This document shows, piece after piece, positions 1-7,632 of a stretch of 64,000 bases of DNA; within the stretch, counting starts at the first letter, position 1; each line of letters starts with the position of its first letter. Under the pieces are notes generated by a model. It did no database searches, was not told where the DNA came from, and saw nothing but the letters and a program-made list of their open reading frames with translations. Source of the stretch: Hyphomicrobiales bacterium (GTDB taxonomy: Bacteria > Pseudomonadota > Alphaproteobacteria > Rhizobiales > Beijerinckiaceae); assembly GCA_027489535.1 (NCBI GenBank), contig JAIXZO010000015.1:1-64000 (forward strand). Reading direction: 5' to 3'. The position numbers and the translations under genes were made by a program.

Positions 1-761
1 AGGCCGAGAAACGCGCCCTGCCGGGCTCCGTCACCTTCGTCGTCGCCGGCGCGCCGCCGCCCGAAGCCGTGCTGGCCGCGATGCGCGCGGCGGGCTTCGC
101 GGTGCTGCATGTCTATGGCCTCACCGAGGTCTATGGCCCCGCCGTCACCAATGAATGGCATGCCGAATGGAACAACGCCCCCGCCGCCGAGCAGGCGAAG
201 CTCATGGCCCGCCAGGGCGTGCGCTACGTCCCGCTGGAAGGCCTCGACGTGATGGACCCCGCGACGATGCAGCCCGTGCCCGCAGATGGCGTTGCGATGG
301 GCGAGGTGATGTTCCGCGGCAATGTCGTGATGAAGGGCTATCTGAAGGACGCGGCGGCGACCGACGCCGCCTTCGCCGGCGGCTGGTTCCACTCGGGCGA
401 TCTCGCGGTGAAGTACCCGGATGGCTACATCCAGCTGCGCGACCGCTCGAAGGACATCATCATCTCGGGCGGCGAGAACATCTCCTCCATCGAGGTGGAG
501 GACGCGCTGTTCAAACATCCCGCCGTCCAAGCCGCCGCCGTGGTCGCGAAACCCGACGAGAAATGGGGCGAGACGCCCTGCGCCTTCATCGAATTGAAGC
601 CGGGCGCCGAGGCGACCGCGCAGGAGATGACGGAGTGGTGCCGCACGCAGCTCGCTGGCTACAAGGTGCCGCGCACGATCGTCTTCACCGAACTGCCGAA
701 AACCTCGACCGGCAAAATCCAGAAGTTCAAGCTGCGGGACTTGGCCAAGGCGACGGTCTGA
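1..761 (+). CDS. Acyl-CoA synthetase (AMP-binding), C-terminal part
   Basis: This is the 3' part of a gene that begins left of the window; the frame is open from base 3. It encodes the C-terminal half of an ANL-superfamily acyl-CoA ligase, which activates a carboxylic acid as acyl-AMP and then makes the CoA thioester. Visible motifs are the adenine-binding YGLTEVYGP, the GWFHSGDLAV motif, the hinge region LRDRSKDIIISGGENIS, and the C-terminal PKTSTGKIQK holding the catalytic lysine. The sequence resembles the medium-chain or methylmercaptopropionate (DmdB-like) ligases, but the chain-length-determining N-terminal half is missing, so the substrate cannot be called. The gene ends in TGA and is followed by a GC-rich hairpin before the convergent ialB-like gene. 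Confidence 0.93.
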   Translation, partial: AEKRALPGSVTFVVAGAPPPEAVLAAMRAAGFAVLHVYGLTEVYGPAVTNEWHAEWNNAPAAEQAKLMARQGVRYVPLEGLDVMDPATMQPVPADGVAMGEVMFRGNVVMKGYLKDAAATDAAFAGGWFHSGDLAVKYPDGYIQLRDRSKDIIISGGENISSIEVEDALFKHPAVQAAAVVAKPDEKWGETPCAFIELKPGAEATAQEMTEWCRTQLAGYKVPRTIVFTELPKTSTGKIQKFKLRDLAKATV

Positions 762-769
762 AACGCGAA

Positions 770-791
770 ACGGCCGGGCGAGCCCGGCCGT
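770..791. terminator. GC-rich hairpin between convergent genes
   Basis: A near-perfect inverted repeat: ACGGCCGGGC at 770-779 pairs with GCCCGGCCGT at 782-791. It lies 9 bases after the acyl-CoA synthetase stop and 30 bases before the stop of the convergent ialB-like gene. There is no T tract on either side, so it may be a transcript-end stabiliser rather than a classical intrinsic terminator. Confidence 0.4.
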
Positions 792-821
792 CACGTCATG
801 GCGAGATGAAGAAGACCGCGC

Positions 822-1394
822 TCAGGGGCAGTCCTTCTTCAGCCGCTCGAGCGCCTGCGCGAGACCGGCGAGGTTGTAGCGGTCCGTGGTCACGTTGCCG
901 CGGGCCGAGGAGGCCTTCACGGTCATCGACTGACCCTTCTTGAGCGCTTCGACCACGGCCGGGTCTTCGGCCGCGTTCTTGAGCCATGCGGACGATCCGC
1001 GGGTCACGAGCACGTATTTGGCCGAGCCGACCGTCATTTCGGCCGCGGAATTGTCCTTGGTCGGGAAGCCGAGGATCACGCTGATTTCGTTGCGGACGTT
1101 TTCGCTGGGGCGGGTCGACACGAAGAGGAAGGCGTCGTCGCGCTTCAACTCCTTCGGCAGCCGCTCCTTGGGCTTGGCGAGCGCGTAGCAGACGCGGCCC
1201 TTGGGCGTCTCGGAGGCGTAAGCGCCCCAATCCCCGAAAGTGCCGACCTGAACCGGACCGGACGGAGCCGCAGGCGCGGCGGCGGGGGCCGCAGGCTTGG
1301 CTGCAGGCTTGTTTTGAGCCGATGCGACGAGGGTCGACGCGACGACGGCGAGCGCGGAAAGCCCCGCGAGGCGAAACATTGAAGATCGAATCAT
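822..1394 (-). CDS. Invasion-associated locus B (IalB) family protein
   Basis: A 190-residue exported protein of the IalB family, a periplasmic or envelope family common in Rhizobiales and named from Bartonella; its molecular role is not settled. It has a signal peptide (residues 1-27, a hydrophobic stretch ending VASAQ), a Pro/Ala-rich linker at about 30-47, and a globular domain starting near FGDWGAYASE with the family-typical GRVCYALAKPKE segment. The ATG at 1394 is preferred over an in-frame GTG at 1403 because AAGG sits 8 bases before it. The upstream region carries an exact CtrA half-site octamer (1449-1456). Confidence 0.85.
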   Translation of the reverse strand: MIRSSMFRLAGLSALAVVASTLVASAQNKPAAKPAAPAAAPAAPSGPVQVGTFGDWGAYASETPKGRVCYALAKPKERLPKELKRDDAFLFVSTRPSENVRNEISVILGFPTKDNSAAEMTVGSAKYVLVTRGSSAWLKNAAEDPAVVEALKKGQSMTVKASSARGNVTTDRYNLAGLAQALERLKKDCP

Positions 1395-1616
1395 GGCCGG
1401 CACCTTACTCCGCGATCACGCCGCGCAACGATTCCTCATGCGGCCCGAATGGTTAAGGAACAGGTAAAATAGGCGGAATCTGGCCGTAACGGCGCTTGTT
1501 TCCCAATCCCGATATCCGTGCAAATATGAACCGCTCATGAGAGGGACGCCTCCGGAACGTCCTTCCCCCGCCCGGCGCGGGACGATCGAGCATCGCCGGG
1601 CTTCGGAGAATGACGG

Positions 1617-2183
1617 GTGGTTTCAAGTGCCGAGTTCGCGAAATTGGTCGCGGCCGTAGCAGAACATCGCGACCGCGATGCCTTTGCGCGGCTGTTCGAT
1701 CATTTCGCGCCGCGCCTGCAATCCTACCTGATGCGTCTCGGCTCGGATTCCGGCTCGGCCGAGGAGCTCGCGCAGGACGTCATGGTCACGCTTTGGCGCA
1801 AGGCCGAGCTGTTCGACCCCGCGAAGTCTTCGCTCGCGACCTGGCTCTACCGCATCGCGCGAAATCGTCGCATCGATTCCCTGCGTCGTGACCGGCACGA
1901 CTTCACCGACGACATGGAAGTGTTCGATACGGTGGACGACGTCCGCGATGCCGACGGCATGATCGACATGCAGCACCGCGAGGACCGCGTACGCCTCGCC
2001 ATCGAGACGCTGCCGGCCGAGCAGCTTCAGCTCGTGCGTCTCGCCTTTTTCGACGGGCTCTCGCACAGCGAGATCGCGGAGCGCACCAAATTGCCGCTCG
2101 GCACCGTCAAATCTCGCATCCGCCTCGCCTTCACGCGTCTGCGACGCACGCTGGAGGCCGACGGCGTTCTGGAAGCGGGCTAA
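1617..2183 (+). CDS. ECF-type RNA polymerase sigma factor
   Basis: A 188-residue extracytoplasmic-function sigma factor. Region 2 lies at about residues 20-90 (DAFARLFDHFAP, then WLYRIARNRRIDSLRR, which contacts the -10 element). Region 4 lies at about 125-180, ending in a helix-turn-helix (LSHSEIAERTKLPLGTVKSR). The start is a GTG at 1617 with GGAG 8 bases upstream; the ATG at 1610 is in another frame. The sequence resembles the RpoE/ECF11 group normally partnered by a ChrR zinc anti-sigma factor, but the next gene, one base downstream, is a quinone oxidoreductase and no anti-sigma gene is visible here. Group assignment is tentative. Confidence 0.9.
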   Translation: MVSSAEFAKLVAAVAEHRDRDAFARLFDHFAPRLQSYLMRLGSDSGSAEELAQDVMVTLWRKAELFDPAKSSLATWLYRIARNRRIDSLRRDRHDFTDDMEVFDTVDDVRDADGMIDMQHREDRVRLAIETLPAEQLQLVRLAFFDGLSHSEIAERTKLPLGTVKSRIRLAFTRLRRTLEADGVLEAG

Positions 2184-2184
2184 G

Positions 2185-3156
2185 ATGCGCGCACTGCTCT
2201 GCGAAGCCTTCGGCCCGCCCGAAACGCTGCGGCTGCGTGATCTGCCCGATCCGACACCGGGATCGGGCGAAGTGGTCGTCGCCGTAGGCGCGGCGGCGCT
2301 CAATTTCTTCGACACGCTGATCATCGAGAACCGCTACCAGTTCAAGCCCGAGCCGCCCTTCTCCCCGGGCGGCGAAGTCGCGGGCCGCATCGTCGCGCTC
2401 GGTGAAGGCGTGACCGACTTCGCCGTCGGCGACCGCGTCGCCGCCTATGTCGGCTGGGGCGGCTGCCGCACGCATGTCGTCGTCGACGTCGCCAAGCTCG
2501 TGTGCGTGCCCGACGGCCTCGCCGACGAGACCGCGGCGAGCCTGATGGTCACCTACGGCACCTCCCTGCACGCCTTGAAGGACCGCGCGAAGATCCGGCC
2601 CGGCGAGACTTTGGCCGTGCTCGGCGCCTCGGGCGGCGTCGGCCTTTCGGCCGTGGAACTCGGCGTGCTGCTCGGCGCGCGCGTCATCGCCTGCGCGTCC
2701 TCCGCCGATAAGCTCGCCTTGGCGAAGGCGCATGGCGCACATGAACTGCTCGACTATTCCCGCGAGGACGTGAAGACCGGCCTCAAGCGGCTCGCGCCCG
2801 AGGGCGTCGACGTGATCTACGATCCCGTCGGCGGCGATCTCGCCGAACCGGCCCTGCGGGCGCTCGGCTGGAAGGGCCGCTTCCTCGTGGTCGGCTTCGC
2901 CGGCGGCGGAATTCCGAAAATGCCGCTCAACCTGTTGCTGTTGAAGGGCTGCGACGTGCTCGGCGTGTTCTGGGGAGCCTTCACCGAGAAGGAGCCGGAC
3001 GCCCACCGCGCCAACGTGGCATGGCTGTTCGAGAAGGCCCTCGCCGGCGAATTGCGCGTCCATATCGGCGGCATCGTGCCCTTGGAAGGCGCCGCAGCGG
3101 CAATCCGCTCCATCGCCGACCGCAAGGCCGAGGGAAAGCTCGTCGTCCGTCCCTGA
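2185..3156 (+). CDS. NADPH:quinone oxidoreductase family (MDR) protein
   Basis: A 323-residue zinc-free medium-chain dehydrogenase/reductase of the quinone oxidoreductase type. The N-terminal GroES-like domain (about 1-125) has the ALNFFDTLIIENRYQ segment where zinc ADHs carry catalytic ligands. The Rossmann domain has the dinucleotide motif VLGASGGVGLSAVEL at about 148. Proteins of this family reduce quinones or enoyl-CoA-type acceptors with NADPH in the cytosol; the substrate cannot be predicted. The start lies one base after the sigma factor stop, so the two are almost certainly co-transcribed and translationally coupled, which suggests a stress-response link. Confidence 0.9.
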   Translation: MRALLCEAFGPPETLRLRDLPDPTPGSGEVVVAVGAAALNFFDTLIIENRYQFKPEPPFSPGGEVAGRIVALGEGVTDFAVGDRVAAYVGWGGCRTHVVVDVAKLVCVPDGLADETAASLMVTYGTSLHALKDRAKIRPGETLAVLGASGGVGLSAVELGVLLGARVIACASSADKLALAKAHGAHELLDYSREDVKTGLKRLAPEGVDVIYDPVGGDLAEPALRALGWKGRFLVVGFAGGGIPKMPLNLLLLKGCDVLGVFWGAFTEKEPDAHRANVAWLFEKALAGELRVHIGGIVPLEGAAAAIRSIADRKAEGKLVVRP

Positions 3157-3250
3157 CCGCTCGACTCTCCGCCTTTGGACCCGGTTTTCGCGCCCGTCGC
3201 CCTGCGGTAAACCTGAGCTTGCGTCCGGAAGAGACGACGAGGGAAACGCC

Positions 3251-4033
3251 ATGAAGATCGCAGGATATGCCGCCGTCGTGACCGGCGCGGCCTCGGGCCT
3301 CGGGGAAGCGACGGCCCGCATGTTGGCCGCCGAGGGCGCGAAGGTCGCCGTGCTCGACATGAACGCCGCCCGGGGCGAGGAGGTGGCGCGCGAGATCGGC
3401 GGCGTGTTCTGCGCGGCCGACGTCACCGACGAGGCCTCCGTCGATGCCGCCTTGGCCAAGGCGCGCGCCGCGCACGGCGTCGAGCGCATCCTCGTCAACT
3501 GCGCCGGCATCGCGCCCGGCAAGCGCACCGTGTCGAAGAAGCGCGATACCGGCGAACTCGTCGGCCACGATCTCGCGACCTTCTCGAAGGTTCTCGCCGT
3601 CAATCTCGGCGGCACATTCCACATGATCGCGAAATGCGCGACGGCGATGGCGGGCTTGGAGCCGGCGACTCCGGACGGCGGCCGCGGCGTGATCGTCTGC
3701 ACCGCGTCCATCGCGGGCGAAGACGGCCAGATCGGCCAGGCCGCCTATGCGGCCTCCAAGGGCGGCGTGCTCGGCCTCACCCTCCCCGTCGCGCGCGACC
3801 TCGCCTCCTACGGCATCCGCGTGATGACGATCATGCCGGGCTTGTTCCACACCCCGATGTTCGAAAGCGTGCCCGACGACGTACGCGTCGCGCTCGAAAA
3901 GAACGTCCCCTTCCCGTCCCGCCTCGGCGATCCCGCCGAATATGCGAAGCTCGTGCGCTCCATCGTCGACAACGACATGCTCAACGGCACCGCCATCCGT
4001 CTCGACGGCGCACTGCGCATGCAGCCGAAATAA
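3251..4033 (+). CDS. SDR family oxidoreductase, 3-hydroxyacyl-CoA dehydrogenase type 2-like
   Basis: A 260-residue short-chain dehydrogenase. It has the cofactor motif TGAASGLGEATA (residues 11-22), an Asp after the second beta strand (AVLDMN) indicating NAD(H), the NCAG motif, catalytic Ser in TASIAGEDG, and the active-site YAASKGG. The insert rich in Gly and Pro before the active-site strand and the ending GTAIRLDGALRMQPK match the HSD10 / 3-hydroxyacyl-CoA dehydrogenase type II group of fatty and branched-chain acyl-CoA oxidation. It lies 94 bases after the quinone reductase, so it may share its transcript. It converges on phhB with 9 bases between the stops. Confidence 0.9.
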   Translation: MKIAGYAAVVTGAASGLGEATARMLAAEGAKVAVLDMNAARGEEVAREIGGVFCAADVTDEASVDAALAKARAAHGVERILVNCAGIAPGKRTVSKKRDTGELVGHDLATFSKVLAVNLGGTFHMIAKCATAMAGLEPATPDGGRGVIVCTASIAGEDGQIGQAAYAASKGGVLGLTLPVARDLASYGIRVMTIMPGLFHTPMFESVPDDVRVALEKNVPFPSRLGDPAEYAKLVRSIVDNDMLNGTAIRLDGALRMQPK

Positions 4034-4042
4034 CGGCCCGCG

Positions 4043-4333
4043 TCAGCCCGCGATGCGGTTCATCGCCTTGGCCAAGTCCACGTCGAGCTTGGTCAATCCG
4101 CCCGCGTCATGCGTCGCAAGCACCACGTCGACCGTGCGGTAGACGTTCGACCATTCGGGATGATGGTCCATCTTCTCGGCGACCAGCGCGACGCGGCTCA
4201 TGAAGCCGAACGCCTCGTTGAAGTCGCGGAACACGAATCGCTTCTGCAGCGCGTCGCGACCCTCCGTCGGCGTCCAGCCGGGCAGGTCTTCGGCCAAGGT
4301 CGCGCGTTCGGCATCGGTCAAAAGCTGGGCCAT
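4043..4333 (-). CDS. phhB: Pterin-4a-carbinolamine dehydratase
   Basis: A 96-residue protein that dehydrates 4a-hydroxytetrahydropterin, the by-product of aromatic amino acid hydroxylases; some family members also serve in molybdopterin-related metabolism. It starts [10 protein letters not shown], has the diagnostic active-site stretch [13 protein letters not shown] (residues 53-65), and keeps the family length. The longer open frame upstream is read-through into thpR in another frame; the ATG at 4333 gives the canonical N-terminus. thpR ends 19 bases upstream on the same strand, so the two are probably one transcript. No phenylalanine hydroxylase gene is in the window. Confidence 0.93.
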   Translation of the reverse strand: MAQLLTDAERATLAEDLPGWTPTEGRDALQKRFVFRDFNEAFGFMSRVALVAEKMDHHPEWSNVYRTVDVVLATHDAGGLTKLDVDLAKAMNRIAG

Positions 4334-4352
4334 CGAAATCTCCTCGACACCG

Positions 4353-4925
4353 TCAAATAGGGCGCGCCGAGAGTGCGGCCGGCCCGTCGCGCCGCTGCAG
4401 CGGATAGGCTTCCTCCACCACATACGGCCCGCCGCCGACGGAATCGCGCGAGGAATACAGCACGAAGGCGTCCGGCTCCCAGCCCATGGGGCGGACGTGA
4501 CCGTAATCGGAGAGGAACGCGGCCACATGCCGGGCCGATGCGGAACGCAGGCGCGCCAGGGTGACATGGGGCGTGAACTTGCGCCCTTCCGGCGGCAGTC
4601 CCGCCCGGCGGGCGATGCGCTCGTGCTCGGCCTGCAATTCGGCCAGTTCCGGCGTCGGCGCGACGGCCGCGAAGATCGCGCGCGGCCGGTCACCGCCGAA
4701 CGCCCCCAAGCCGTCGACCTTCACGCGGAGCGGGCGCGGCCGCGCGTCGACCAGCATTTCGTGCAGGTGAAAGGCCGTGCGATCGTCCACGTCGCCGAAG
4801 AAGCGCAGCGTCACGTGGTAGTCGTCCGGGTCGATCCACCGCGCGCCCTGCAATCCGCCGCGCATCATGGCCAAGGTCGAGGCGACCTCGTCCGGAACTT
4901 CGAGACCGGTGAACAGACGGGGCAT
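4353..4925 (-). CDS. thpR: RNA 2',3'-cyclic phosphodiesterase (2H family, LigT-like)
   Basis: A 190-residue 2H-phosphoesterase. Both catalytic HxTx motifs are present: HVTL at residues 37-40 ([10 protein letters not shown]) and HVTL at 120-123 ([10 protein letters not shown]). The family opens RNA 2',3'-cyclic phosphates and was first described as a 2'-5' tRNA ligase; its physiological role in bacteria is still unclear. The start at 4925 gives [11 protein letters not shown], the usual N-terminus; the open frame extends further upstream but without family similarity. It is followed by phhB 19 bases downstream. Confidence 0.9.
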   Translation of the reverse strand: MPRLFTGLEVPDEVASTLAMMRGGLQGARWIDPDDYHVTLRFFGDVDDRTAFHLHEMLVDARPRPLRVKVDGLGAFGGDRPRAIFAAVAPTPELAELQAEHERIARRAGLPPEGRKFTPHVTLARLRSASARHVAAFLSDYGHVRPMGWEPDAFVLYSSRDSVGGGPYVVEEAYPLQRRDGPAALSARPI

Positions 4926-5050
4926 CACCCACCCCTCCGCTGAACGTTGCCTGCGAACGGCCGAGAGCCGTTCCGGTTCAGAATGATGCGGAGAAAGTAC
5001 GATTCTCAAGAGCGGACGGGCGCATGAAACAACGCGCCCGTCCCGCCGGC

Positions 5051-6100
5051 TCAGGGCGCCGGGTTCATGTGGATCTGATGGATCGCGTCGATCTTCGCCT
5101 CGATCTCGGGCGTGATCGTCACGTCGATCGAGTCGATGCAGGTCTCGAGCTGCTCCATCGTCGTCGCGCCGATGATGGTCGAGCCGACGAACGGCCGGCT
5201 GTTCACATAGGCGAGCGCCAGCTTGGTGAGATCGATGCCGAGCTCCTGCGCCAGCGCCCAATACAGCTCGATGGCCTCCGCCGAACCGGGCTTCTCGTAG
5301 CGCTGCAGGCGGTTGAACATTTCCTTGCGCGAGCCCTTGGGCAGCGCGCCGTTGCGGTACTTGCCCGTGAGATAGCCCTGCGCCAAGGGCGAATAAGCCA
5401 GCAGGCTCACCTGCTCGCGCATGGAGATTTCGGCCAGCGCCACGTCATAGGTGCGGTTGATCAGGTGGAACGCGTTCTGGATGGAGGCCACGCGGGGCAG
5501 GCCGAGCTTCTCGGAGGCCTGCAGGAATTTCATCGTGCCCCAGGCGCTCTCGTTCGAGAGGCCGACATGGCGCACCTTGCCCTGCTTCACGAAGTCGCCG
5601 AGCACGTCGAGAATCTCTTCGATCGGATTGCCCGCATCGCCCATGTCCGACCACTTGAAGTGGGTCGGGTTCGAGCCCCAAGGCATCGTTCGGTCGGGCC
5701 AATGCAGCTGGTACAGGTCGATATAATCGGTACCGAGCCGCTTCAGGCTCTTCTCGAGCGCCTGCGTCATCTGCGCGCGCGTCTGCTCGCCGGGAATGTT
5801 GCCGTTGCGGAACCAGTTCATCGGCGTGCGGCCGACGACCTTCGACGCGAGGATCACCTTGTCGCGGTTCTTGCGGGCCTTGAACCACGTGCCGATAACC
5901 GATTCCGTGCGGCCCTGCGTCTCGGCCTTCGGCGGCACGGGATAAAGCTCGGCCGTGTCGAAGAAGTTGATGCCGCGCTCGAGCGCGCGGTCCATCTGCG
6001 CATGGCCTTCGGCTTCGGTATTCTGTTCGCCCCACGTCATGGTGCCGAGACAGATGAGGCTGACGTTCAGGCCGGTGCGGCCGAGCGGGCGGTATTGCAT
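5051..6100 (-). CDS. tas: NADP(H)-dependent aldo/keto reductase
   Basis: A 349-residue aldo/keto reductase closely resembling E. coli Tas (346 residues) over its whole length, beginning MQYRPLGRTGLNVS and ending in a Pro-Ala-Pro tail. It has the catalytic Asp and Tyr in FFDTAELYPVPP (about residues 46-57), a lysine in ILASKVVGR, the SNESAWG segment, and the C-terminal NADP-binding segment STIIGATTMEQL. The fold is a TIM barrel that reduces carbonyls with NADPH; the natural substrate of Tas proteins is not established. It lies 82 bases downstream of the arylesterase gene on the same strand. Confidence 0.92.
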   Translation of the reverse strand: MQYRPLGRTGLNVSLICLGTMTWGEQNTEAEGHAQMDRALERGINFFDTAELYPVPPKAETQGRTESVIGTWFKARKNRDKVILASKVVGRTPMNWFRNGNIPGEQTRAQMTQALEKSLKRLGTDYIDLYQLHWPDRTMPWGSNPTHFKWSDMGDAGNPIEEILDVLGDFVKQGKVRHVGLSNESAWGTMKFLQASEKLGLPRVASIQNAFHLINRTYDVALAEISMREQVSLLAYSPLAQGYLTGKYRNGALPKGSRKEMFNRLQRYEKPGSAEAIELYWALAQELGIDLTKLALAYVNSRPFVGSTIIGATTMEQLETCIDSIDVTITPEIEAKIDAIHQIHMNPAP

Positions 6101-6182
6101 GGGACGTACGACTCCGGGGGACGAAAACGCTGGAGCCGCTTCAAAGCACGAACGCGGCCTTCAAGCCAGACCGCGACTGCAT

Positions 6183-6845
6183 TCAAGAGCCTGGAGCAAT
6201 GCGATTGAGGAAGGTCTCGACCGAAGGCAGCATCCGCTCCGCCACCGCCCGCACGCCTTCGGCGGTCGGGTGAATCCCGTCCGGCAGATTGAGTTTCGGC
6301 ACGCCCGCCACGCCTTCGAGCAGGAACGGATAAAGCACCAGCCCGTATTGCTGCGCGAGATCGGCGTGGATCGTGTCGAAATTCCTGATGTAGTCCGCCC
6401 CGTAGCTGCGCGGCGCATACATGCCCGCGAGCATCACCGGAATGCCGCGCGCCTTCAGCTTGGCGATGGTCTGCTCCAAGGCGCGCCGCGTCACGGCCGG
6501 GTCGATCCCGCGCAGCGCGTCGTTCGCGCCCAGCGCCAAAATCACGCCGTCGGTGCCGTCGGGCACGGACCAATCGACGCGGGCGAAACCGCCCGAAGAC
6601 GTGTCGCCCGACACGCCCGCATTCTCGATCACGACCTGCCGGCCCTTCGCCTTCAACGCCCGTTCCAGCGCCGCCGGCAAGGCGTCGCGCGGCGGCAGGC
6701 CGTATCCGGCGGTCAGGCTGTCGCCCAGCGCGACGAGGCGGATGGTGCGCGCCATGGCGACGTCCCCGGGCAAGATCGGAAGCATTGCGAGAGCAAGGAT
6801 CGTCAACCAAGCGCCGAGCGCCGCCTTTACGATGCGTCGCGGCAT
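6183..6845 (-). CDS. tesA: SGNH/GDSL arylesterase, TesA-like, periplasmic
   Basis: A 220-residue GDSL hydrolase: signal peptide (residues 1-32, ending VAMA), block I ALGDSLTAGYG with the nucleophilic Ser, block III GANDALRG, and block V DGIHPTAEG with the catalytic Asp and His. It matches the multifunctional TesA thioesterase/lysophospholipase/arylesterase group, here predicted periplasmic. The ATG at 6845 gives a clean signal peptide; an in-frame ATG at 6902 would add 19 residues and cannot be excluded. It is divergent from the ABC genes that follow, which reproduces the tesA / ybbA-ybbP arrangement of E. coli and many proteobacteria. Confidence 0.9.
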   Translation of the reverse strand: MPRRIVKAALGAWLTILALAMLPILPGDVAMARTIRLVALGDSLTAGYGLPPRDALPAALERALKAKGRQVVIENAGVSGDTSSGGFARVDWSVPDGTDGVILALGANDALRGIDPAVTRRALEQTIAKLKARGIPVMLAGMYAPRSYGADYIRNFDTIHADLAQQYGLVLYPFLLEGVAGVPKLNLPDGIHPTAEGVRAVAERMLPSVETFLNRIAPGS

Positions 6846-6932
6846 CCCATATTGGCGAAGGCGGGACGAAATGGCCGTGGGGGCGGGTGTTCGTTGCGTC
6901 ATGACGTCGATTACATCGGGAGAGGCCCCCTC

Positions 6933-7628
6933 ATGGTCAAGGCGATAGAACTCGAAAACGTCGATCTCAGTCTCGGGCGCGGCGCTTCTCGGGTCCATAT
7001 CCTCAAAGGCATCAGCCTTGCGGTCGCCCATGGCGAGGCCGTCGGCCTCGTCGGACCCTCGGGTTCCGGCAAGTCCACCCTGCTGATGGCGATGGCGGGA
7101 TTGGAACAGGCCGATTCCGGCAAGATCGTCGTCGACGGACAAAATCTCTCGGGCATGAGCGAAGACGCGCTGGCGCGGTTTCGCGGCCGCCGCATCGGCA
7201 TCGTGTTCCAGTCCTTCCATCTCATTCCGACGATGACCGCCGTCGAGAACGTCGCCGTCCCCTTGGAGCTCGCCGGCGCCCGCGACGCCTTCGAACGCGC
7301 ACGGGCCGAACTCGACGCCGTCGGCCTCGGCGGGCGCATGCAGCATTATCCGGCGGAACTGTCGGGCGGCGAGCAGCAGCGCGTGGCTTTGGCCCGTGCG
7401 CTGGTGGCCGATCCGGCGATCCTCGTCGCGGACGAACCCACCGGGAACCTCGACGAAACGACCGGCGGCCAGATCGTCGACCTTTTGTTCGATCTCAAGC
7501 GCGACCGCGGCGCGACCTTGGTGCTCGTCACCCATGATCCCGCGCTGGCCGCGCGCTGCGACCGCACCATCCGGCTTCGTTCGGGCATGATCGAAAGCGA
7601 CCGCGCCCGCGTGGCGACGGCGGTCTGA
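6933..7628 (+). CDS. ybbA: ABC transporter ATP-binding protein, YbbA-like
   Basis: A 231-residue ATPase of the MacB/LolD/YbbA type. It has Walker A GPSGSGKS (about residue 42), Q-loop VFQSFHLIP, signature LSGGEQQR, Walker B ILVADEP followed by TGNLD, and the H-loop THDP. The ATG at 6933 is preceded by a GGGAGAGG-like site. It pairs with the large FtsX-type permease that starts 4 bases downstream. In this family ATP hydrolysis drives extracytoplasmic release of a lipid or lipoprotein-like substrate rather than conventional import; the substrate of YbbAP is unresolved. Confidence 0.93.
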   Translation: MVKAIELENVDLSLGRGASRVHILKGISLAVAHGEAVGLVGPSGSGKSTLLMAMAGLEQADSGKIVVDGQNLSGMSEDALARFRGRRIGIVFQSFHLIPTMTAVENVAVPLELAGARDAFERARAELDAVGLGGRMQHYPAELSGGEQQRVALARALVADPAILVADEPTGNLDETTGGQIVDLLFDLKRDRGATLVLVTHDPALAARCDRTIRLRSGMIESDRARVATAV

Positions 7629-7632
7629 CGCC

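Noticed and set aside
2131..3711. Minus-strand open frame of about 526 codons over the quinone reductase and SDR genes
   Set aside because: Antisense shadow of two clear enzyme genes on the plus strand; low-complexity product.
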